DNA of 64,000 nucleotides. It comes from Streptomyces europaeiscabiei (GTDB taxonomy: Bacteria > Actinomycetota > Actinomycetes > Streptomycetales > Streptomycetaceae). The notes beneath the pieces were generated by a model. The model searched no databases, was not told where the DNA came from, and worked only from the letters and a program-made list of their open reading frames with translations. The stretch covers positions 682,001 to 746,000 of the forward strand of contig NZ_CP107841.1 in assembly GCF_036346855.1 (NCBI RefSeq), read 5' to 3'. The translations under genes were made by a program, and so were the position numbers. Positions 59,018 through 64,000 of this stretch are shown piece by piece. Position 1 is the first letter of the stretch; each line of letters opens with the position of its first letter.

Positions 59018-59758
59018 TCAGCCGGTCCCGTCCCGGCGGGACCGGAACCACCACAGACCGCCGCCGAGCGCGAGGAGGACGGCCGCGCCGATGCCGAGCG
59101 GTACGGCGGGGGAGACACCCTCGTCGCCGTCGGCGCTGTCCGCAGCGGGCTCCGCCGACGGCGCGGAGGTCTCGGCGCTCGTTTCGGGTGAGGGTGAGGG
59201 TGAGGCCGTCGTGGGTTCCTCCGACGGGGTGGGGCTCACGACTTCGGCGCCGGGGGCGGCGGCCTTCAGGTCCAGACGGGGTGCCGGGTGACCGTGGCCG
59301 TGCCCGTCCCCTTCGGACTCCTCCAACTCGATCCAGCGGTCCACCTTGCCGTCGCTGTACGACTGCAGGGTCTTGAAGACCAGCGACTTGGCGTCCGGCA
59401 ACTGCCGTACGGTGACGACGTACTCGACGTCCTCCCCCACCGCGAGCTTCGAGCCCGACACGGTGTAGCCCCGGCTGGTCGGGGTGAACTTCCAGCCGTC
59501 GGGGCCCTCCTCGTAGGCGATGTCGGAGGGGACCACGCCCTTGGGGAGGATCACTTCCAGCTTGGTGATGCCGGCGGAGGAGGACTCCGACTCCGCGGAG
59601 AAGGTCAGTTCGACGTTCTGGTCGAGGGCTCGGGCGCCCTCCGCCTCGACCTCCGCGTGGGCCGCGGCCGGCCCCGCGGTGGCGACGGCGACCGCGAGCG
59701 CTGCTGCGGTGAGAACGCCGAGACGGCGTGAACTGCGTACCAAGGTCGGGCGGTGCAC
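59018..59758 (-). CDS. DUF1775 (YcnI-like) secreted/membrane protein
   Basis: 246-residue exported protein. Signal peptide: RRLGVLTAAALAVAVATAGPAAAHA with cleavage before HAEVEAEG. The mature N-terminal His starts the DUF1775 domain, in which YcnI homologues bind Cu(II) through that His. The domain runs to about residue 150, followed by a Ser/Pro/Glu-rich linker (PTPSEEPTTASPSPSPETSAETS) and a C-terminal transmembrane helix (VPLGIGAAVLLALGGGLWWF) with a basic tail, so it is anchored on the cell surface. A GHGHGHP stretch near 152-158 may also bind metal. A metal-homeostasis role fits the neighbours. Confidence 0.85.
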   Translation of the reverse strand: MHRPTLVRSSRRLGVLTAAALAVAVATAGPAAAHAEVEAEGARALDQNVELTFSAESESSSAGITKLEVILPKGVVPSDIAYEEGPDGWKFTPTSRGYTVSGSKLAVGEDVEYVVTVRQLPDAKSLVFKTLQSYSDGKVDRWIELEESEGDGHGHGHPAPRLDLKAAAPGAEVVSPTPSEEPTTASPSPSPETSAETSAPSAEPAADSADGDEGVSPAVPLGIGAAVLLALGGGLWWFRSRRDGTG

Positions 59759-59984
59759 TGCGGACTCCCTGTGCCGATGGCGTGAAGGGTGAATTCAAGC
59801 GCAGGGCGGGACCTGTGGCCAAGGGCGACCAGGTGTGCGAGCGGATCCGGCCACTTGCCGTCGTCGTGAGTTCACCCTGGTGCGGCGTGGGGCTCACGGG
59901 GCGTGCGCCGTGGTGTGAGCTGTTCCACGGCGCCCGCGCGCCCCTCGTCTCCGCTTGTCAGCGCCCTTATGTGGGCACTACTGT

Positions 59985-60145
59985 CACCACGCCTTGGTGA
60001 ACGGGAAATCCGGTGTCATGCCGGTGCGGCCCTCGCCACTGTGATCGGGAAGTCCGGCTCCAGTCCTCACGGACAGCCACTGGGTCCTTGTGACCCGGGA
60101 AGGCGGAGCATGGGCGGTGTCACCCGTAAGCCAGGAGACCGGCCA
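59985..60145 (+). promoter_or_regulatory. Cobalamin (B12) riboswitch
   Basis: Conserved boxes appear in order: GGTGAACGGGAA near 59996, GCGGCCCTCGCCACTGTGA (about 60026-60044), GCCACTGGGTC (60076-60086), CCCGGGAAGGCGG (60094-60106) and AAGCCAGGAGACCGGCC (60127-60143). This is the AdoCbl aptamer layout. It sits in the leader of cbiMNQO, about 50 bases before the cbiM ATG, so B12 should shut off cobalt uptake. Confidence 0.93.
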
Positions 60146-60191
60146 AGGCGCGTCAACCATCCACGAGGTGCTGGAGAGGGTCTGCTGAGCC

Positions 60192-60899
60192 ATGCACATA
60201 GCCGAGGGTTTCCTTCCTCCGGCGCACGCGATCGCCTGGAGCGTCGCGTCCGCGCCATTCGTCGTCCACGGAGTCCGGGCACTCACCCGTGAGGTCAAGG
60301 AGAATCCCGAGAGCACGCTGCTGCTCGGCGCCTCGGGGGCCTTCACCTTCGTCCTGTCCGCGCTGAAACTGCCGTCGGTCACCGGGAGTTGCTCCCACCC
60401 CACCGGCACCGGACTGGGCGCCATCCTGTTCCGCCCGCCGATCATGGCGGTCCTGGGCACCATCACCCTGCTCTTCCAGGCACTGCTGCTCGCGCACGGC
60501 GGCCTGACCACGCTCGGCGCCAACGTCTTCTCGATGGCGATCGTCGGGCCCTGGGCGGGCTACGCCATCTACCGGCTGCTGCGGCGCTTCGACGTGCCGC
60601 TGATGGTCACGGTGTTCTTCGGCGCGTTCGTCGCAGACCTCGTCACCTACTGCGTCACCAGCGTGCAGCTGGCGCTCGCGTTTCCCGACCCGAGCAGCGG
60701 CTTCCTGGGCGCGCTCGGCAAGTTCGGCTCCATCTTCGCCGTCACCCAGATCCCGCTGGCGGTCAGCGAGGGCCTCCTCACCGTGCTGGTGATGCGTCTG
60801 CTGGTGCAGTCGAGCAAGGGCGAACTGACCCGGCTCGGCGTGCTCCTGACCGGCAAGCGCGACCGCACCGAGACCGAGACCGAGGCGGTGGCCCGATGA
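60192..60899 (+). CDS. cbiM: Cobalt ECF transporter S component CbiM
   Basis: 235-residue membrane protein that binds Co(2+) through its extreme N-terminus ([10 protein letters not shown]; the invariant Met1-His2 motif). Further family blocks: [53 protein letters not shown] and [23 protein letters not shown]. About 6-7 helices. The stop overlaps cbiN. First gene of the B12-riboswitch-controlled operon. Confidence 0.95.
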   Translation: MHIAEGFLPPAHAIAWSVASAPFVVHGVRALTREVKENPESTLLLGASGAFTFVLSALKLPSVTGSCSHPTGTGLGAILFRPPIMAVLGTITLLFQALLLAHGGLTTLGANVFSMAIVGPWAGYAIYRLLRRFDVPLMVTVFFGAFVADLVTYCVTSVQLALAFPDPSSGFLGALGKFGSIFAVTQIPLAVSEGLLTVLVMRLLVQSSKGELTRLGVLLTGKRDRTETETEAVAR

Positions 60900-61378
60900 A
60901 CCGGAACACGAAGATCAACGCCCTGCTGCTGCTCGTCGTGGCCGCGCTCGCCGTCCTGCCGCTGGCGCTCGGCCTCGGCGACCACAAGGAGGAGCCCTTC
61001 ACCGGCGCCGACGGTGAAGCGGAGACGGCGATCACCGAGATCGAGCCGGACTACGAGCCGTGGTTCTCGCCCCTGTACGAGCCGCCCTCCGGCGAGATCG
61101 AGTCGGCGCTGTTCTCCCTCCAGGCCGCGCTGGGAGCGGGCGTCCTCGCCTACTACTTCGGCATCCACCGGGGCCGCCGCCAGGGCGAGGCGCGGGCCCG
61201 GGCAGAGCTGGACGGGGCCGGGGACGCCACCACGGCCGGGACGGCCGAGGCCCTTCCGGTGAGCACGACGGTCGCGGCCGGTACGGCGGCTGTGACGGCC
61301 ACGGCAGCCGCGAAGCCCTCGCCCGGCGACGAAGGCTCCTCCGCCGGCTCCGGGGAGTCCCCCGCCGGGCGGGTCTGA
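60896..61378 (+). CDS. cbiN: Cobalt transporter small subunit CbiN
   Basis: 160-residue protein with two helices. The N-terminal one ([22 protein letters not shown]) is followed by the extracytoplasmic loop [37 protein letters not shown] that loads cobalt onto CbiM. The second helix is [19 protein letters not shown]. The C-terminal ~60 residues are an Ala/Thr/Ser-rich extension longer than in enteric CbiN. ATG overlaps cbiM (ATGA). Confidence 0.93.
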   Translation: MNRNTKINALLLLVVAALAVLPLALGLGDHKEEPFTGADGEAETAITEIEPDYEPWFSPLYEPPSGEIESALFSLQAALGAGVLAYYFGIHRGRRQGEARARAELDGAGDATTAGTAEALPVSTTVAAGTAAVTATAAAKPSPGDEGSSAGSGESPAGRV

Positions 61379-61384
61379 GCCCTC

Positions 61385-62134
61385 GTGCTGCCGATCGACG
61401 CGGCGGCGCACAGCAGTCGCTGGCGCCGCCGCCATCCCGTGGACAAGGCCGTGCTCGGGCTCGGCCTCACCGTGCTCGCGATCTCCCTGCCGCCCTGGCC
61501 CGGCGCGGCCCTGGTCCTGCTGACCGCGCTCGCCGTGCTGCTGGGCCCGGCGGGCGTGCCCGGCCGTCGCCTGTGGCGTGCCTACCGGGTGCCGCTGGGC
61601 TTCTGCGTGACCGGCGCGCTGCCGCTGCTCGTCCAGGTCGGCGGGCCCGACGGGTTCCTCACCCTGGCCGACGGCGGCCCGGTCCGCGCAGGGGAACTGC
61701 TGCTGCGCACCTCGGCCGCCTCCCTCGGCGTCCTGCTGTTCGCCTTCACCACACCCATGTCGGACCTGCTGCCGCGCCTGGTCAGGGCCGGGGTGCCCGC
61801 GCCGGTCGTGGACGTGGCGCTGGTCACGTACCGCATGAGCTTTCTGCTCCTGGACTCCGTGCGCCGGATCCGGGAGGCGCAGGCCGCCCGGCTGGGTCAC
61901 ACCACGCGGGCGGCCACCTGGCGTTCGCTCGCCGGTCTCGGCGCCACCGCGTTCGTACGGGCCTTCGACCGGGCGGCCCGGCTGCAGACCGGGCTCGCCG
62001 GGCGGGGTTACGACGGCACCCTGCGTGTGCTGGTGCCCGAGGCCCGGATCTCCGCCCGCTTCACCGCGGCCAGTGTCGTGCTCCTCGCCACTGTGGCCGC
62101 CCTCACCTTCGTCCTGGAAAGGCCGCTGCCATGA
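61385..62134 (+). CDS. cbiQ: Cobalt ECF transporter T component CbiQ
   Basis: 249-residue transmembrane coupling subunit. Helices: AVLGLGLTVLAISL, AALVLLTALAVLLG, LGVLLFAFTTPMSDLL, MSFLLLDSVRRIREAQAARLG and the second cytosolic coupling helix (AARLQTGLAGRGYDG), corresponding to the conserved Ala-Arg-Gly motifs that grip the ATPase dimer. GTG at 61385, 6 bases after cbiN; stop overlaps cbiO. Confidence 0.92.
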   Translation: MLPIDAAAHSSRWRRRHPVDKAVLGLGLTVLAISLPPWPGAALVLLTALAVLLGPAGVPGRRLWRAYRVPLGFCVTGALPLLVQVGGPDGFLTLADGGPVRAGELLLRTSAASLGVLLFAFTTPMSDLLPRLVRAGVPAPVVDVALVTYRMSFLLLDSVRRIREAQAARLGHTTRAATWRSLAGLGATAFVRAFDRAARLQTGLAGRGYDGTLRVLVPEARISARFTAASVVLLATVAALTFVLERPLP

Positions 62135-62973
62135 GCGAGCCCGTGCTGGTCGCCCTGCGGGGCGCGTCCTTCGCGTACGAGGACGGTCCGGCCGTGCTCA
62201 GCGATCTCGACTTCGAGGTGCACGAGGGGCGCGCGCTGGCCCTGCTGGGCCGCAACGGCAGCGGCAAGACCACACTGATGCGACTGCTCAGCGGCGGGCT
62301 GCGGCCCCGTACGGGCGAGCTGGCGGTGGAGGGGCGGCCGGTGACGTACGACCGCAAGGGCCTGACCCGGCTGCGTACGACGGTCCAGCTGGTCGTCCAG
62401 GACCCGGACGACCAGCTCTTCGCCGCGTCCGTCGCGCAGGACGTGTCGTTCGGGCCGCTCAACCTCGGGCTGTCCGACGCGCAGGTGCGGGCCCGGGTGG
62501 ACGAGGCGCTCGGCGCGCTCGGCATCAGTGCCCTCGCCGACCGGCCCACCCATCTGCTCTCCTACGGTCAACGCAAGCGGACCGCCATCGCCGGCGCGGT
62601 CGCGATGCGGCCCCGGGTGCTGATCCTCGACGAGCCGACCGCCGGGCTCGACCCCGACGGACAGGAGCGGCTCCTCGCGACCCTGGACGAGCTGCGCCGG
62701 TCCGGCACCACCGTCGTGATGGCCACGCATGACGTGGATCTCGCCCTCCGGTGGGCCGACGACGCGGCGCTGCTCACCCCGTCCGGCGCGCGCACGGGCC
62801 CGGTGGCCACGATGCTCGCCCGCACGGACCTCCTCCAACAGGCCGGGCTACGGCTCCCCTGGGGCATCGCGGTCGTTCAACTGCTCTGCGAACAAGGGTT
62901 GTTGACCGAGGACGAGCCCGGTCCGCGCACCCCGGAGGAGCTGGTCGCCATGGCTCAGATCCGCAGGCCGTAG
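62131..62973 (+). CDS. cbiO: Cobalt ECF transporter ATPase CbiO
   Basis: 280-residue ATPase. Walker A LLGRNGSGKTTLMRLLSG (about 36-53), Q-loop QLVVQDPDDQLFAASVAQDVSFGPLNLGLS (ECF-typical QDPDDQLF), signature HLLSYGQRKRTAIAGAVAMRP, Walker B VLILDEPTAGLDPDG and switch His ATHDVDLALRWAD. ATG overlaps the cbiQ stop. Its 3' end overlaps the convergent amidohydrolase gene by 19 bp. Energises CbiMNQ. Confidence 0.95.
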   Translation: MSEPVLVALRGASFAYEDGPAVLSDLDFEVHEGRALALLGRNGSGKTTLMRLLSGGLRPRTGELAVEGRPVTYDRKGLTRLRTTVQLVVQDPDDQLFAASVAQDVSFGPLNLGLSDAQVRARVDEALGALGISALADRPTHLLSYGQRKRTAIAGAVAMRPRVLILDEPTAGLDPDGQERLLATLDELRRSGTTVVMATHDVDLALRWADDAALLTPSGARTGPVATMLARTDLLQQAGLRLPWGIAVVQLLCEQGLLTEDEPGPRTPEELVAMAQIRRP

Positions 62974-63830
62974 ACGCGGACGGCGGTGCCCGCGAAGACC
63001 TCCCGGTGTTCTGCCGGACCGAGTCCGGATGTCAACGACCTGGCCGTGTCGAGGACTTCGCGGTAGTCCGAGGCGAGCCGGCAGACGGGCCAGTCGGAGC
63101 CGAACATCAGCCGGTCGGGTCCGAAGGCGTCGAGCACGGTGTCGGCGTACGGGACGAGGTCCGCGACGGACCAGGCTTCCCAGTCGGCTTCCGTGACCAG
63201 GCCGGAGAGCTTGCAGACGGTGTTAGGGAGGGCGGCCAGTCGCCGTGTCCGCCTCGCCCACGGTTCCAGTTCGCCGGAGGTCACGGGCGGCTTCGCCACG
63301 TGGTCCAGGACGAAGGTGAGTTGGGGGAGGCGGGTCGCCGCCTCCACTGCGGCCGGGAGCTGGTGGGGCTTGACCAGGAGGTCGTAGACGAGTCCCGCGT
63401 CGGCGACGGCGGCCAGGCCCCGTAGGACGTCCGGGCGTACCAGCCAGCGGGGGTCGGGTTCGCCCTGCACCTGGTGGCGGAGGCCCACCAGGTGCTCGCC
63501 GCCCTGTCCTTCGCGCAGTTCGGCGAGAGCGGCGGCGACATCGGGCGACGTGAGGTCGGTCCAGCCGACGACGCCCGCGACCAGGTCACTGTCCGCGGCC
63601 AGGGCCAGGAACTCGGGGGTCTCCTCGGGCACGGTGATCGTCTGCACCAGCACGGTGGCGGTGACACCGGCGGCGCGCGCCTCCGGTTCCAGGTCGCGGA
63701 GGGTGAAGTCGCGCCGCAGCGGGGCGAGTTCGGGGCCGGTGATCCAGCCCTGGTCGCGGACGGAGAGGTCCCAGACGTGGTGGTGGGCGTCGACGATCCC
63801 GGTGTTGGCGTCCGTACCGGTTGGCGTCAC
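62955..63830 (-). CDS. Amidohydrolase-family lactonase (L-fuconolactonase/L-rhamnonolactonase-like)
   Basis: 291-residue TIM-barrel hydrolase of the amidohydrolase-2 family. Metal ligands: IVDAHHHVWDL (HxH near residue 20), VGLRHQVQGE, FVLDHVAKPP (His) and RLMFGSDWPVCRLA (Asp). The HHHVWDL and SDWPV wording marks the fuconolactonase subgroup, acting on sugar lactones. GTG at 63830 overlaps the upstream mutarotase stop (GTGA), giving an L-rhamnose/L-fucose catabolic context. Confidence 0.9.
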   Translation of the reverse strand: MTPTGTDANTGIVDAHHHVWDLSVRDQGWITGPELAPLRRDFTLRDLEPEARAAGVTATVLVQTITVPEETPEFLALAADSDLVAGVVGWTDLTSPDVAAALAELREGQGGEHLVGLRHQVQGEPDPRWLVRPDVLRGLAAVADAGLVYDLLVKPHQLPAAVEAATRLPQLTFVLDHVAKPPVTSGELEPWARRTRRLAALPNTVCKLSGLVTEADWEAWSVADLVPYADTVLDAFGPDRLMFGSDWPVCRLASDYREVLDTARSLTSGLGPAEHREVFAGTAVRVYGLRI

Positions 63831-64000
63831 AGCTCCCACACCACGGGCAGGCCGACGTCGGACCCTGACGCCGAGTAGTCGTGGACGACGTCGAGCAGGT
63901 CGGCCATGCGGGCCTGCCAGGCGATGTTGACCGGGAGTGTCTCCAGCTCGGCGATCATCGCCGCGTAGTCCTCGACCTCCAGCAGGTGGAAGAGGTCGGT
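63827..64000 (-). CDS. rhaM: L-rhamnose mutarotase (5' part outside window)
   Basis: The last 57 residues are visible: TDLFHLLEVEDYAAMIAEL, LPVNIAWQARMADLLD and the end VVHDYSASGSDVGLPVVWEL. This matches the C-terminal half of RhaM/YiiL, the dimeric alpha/beta barrel that interconverts L-rhamnose anomers. Its stop overlaps the start of the lactonase gene. The N-terminus lies beyond the right edge. Confidence 0.88.
   Translation of the reverse strand, partial: TDLFHLLEVEDYAAMIAELETLPVNIAWQARMADLLDVVHDYSASGSDVGLPVVWEL

Overview
The window is very GC-rich, uses GTG starts freely, and packs genes head to tail with ATGA/GTGA overlaps. Together with the families present (DUF6479, DUF2236, IdeR/DmdR-type iron boxes, GlnR-type boxes) this points to the chromosome of Streptomyces or a close actinomycete. 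I saw no rRNA, tRNA or CRISPR array.

Region 1 (1-21,950) is patchy accessory DNA. It holds a Ser/Thr kinase running off the left edge, a 5'-truncated DUF2236 oxygenase, a decayed Tn3 transposase and integrase pieces. Two copies of a 149-bp integrase-derived repeat flank an AraC/cupin/SGNH block. Further right are a compact redox island (HxlR, DsbA-like, azoreductase, deazaflavin-dependent oxidoreductase, NAD(P)H-binding reductase), a broken IS5-type element, a methyltransferase/DedA pair facing a NarL-type two-component system, a PaaI thioesterase facing an HxlR regulator, a tartrate/isopropylmalate-type dehydrogenase and an APH-like kinase. Between them lie many gene remnants (AraC, aquaporin, SDR, LuxR, OYE, TetR, LysR, LacI).

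Region 2 (21,943-34,960) is aromatic catabolism. A LysR regulator diverges from a plus-strand cluster: FAH-family hydrolase, cyclase-family hydrolase, flavin monooxygenase, ACMSD-like amidohydrolase, extradiol dioxygenase, second FAH hydrolase, and a second flavin monooxygenase. The order suggests hydroxylation, decarboxylation, ring cleavage and hydrolysis of an unidentified aromatic acid. An acyl-CoA dehydrogenase, a cysteine-rich copper-storage-like protein, a DUF6479 protein and pobA (4-hydroxybenzoate hydroxylase) follow.

Region 3 (35,074-44,728) is a probable NRPS-independent siderophore operon on the minus strand: FecCD permease, truncated second FecCD permease, ATP-grasp ligase, IucA/IucC synthetase, MFS exporter, second IucA/IucC synthetase and PLP decarboxylase, almost all translationally coupled. 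It starts at an iron box. A second iron box drives a divergent FhuF-like ferric reductase. The PLP decarboxylase has five tandem Shine-Dalgarno/ATG modules at its 5' end.

Region 4 (45,117-64,000) holds a double-module GH43 glycosidase, an exonuclease/endonuclease/phosphatase protein, and an ArsR repressor with a His-tailed MFS exporter around a 34-bp palindrome. Next come the urea ABC transporter urtABCDE with a GlnR-like operator, a MarR regulator converging on a cytosolic AmiC-like amide-binding protein, a NiCoT Ni/Co permease, a DUF1775 (YcnI) protein, a cobalamin riboswitch with cbiMNQO cobalt uptake genes, and the end of an L-rhamnose/L-fucose-type sugar locus. A plausible theme for this region is urea uptake combined with Ni/Co homeostasis, since urease needs nickel and B12 needs cobalt; no urease gene is in the window.
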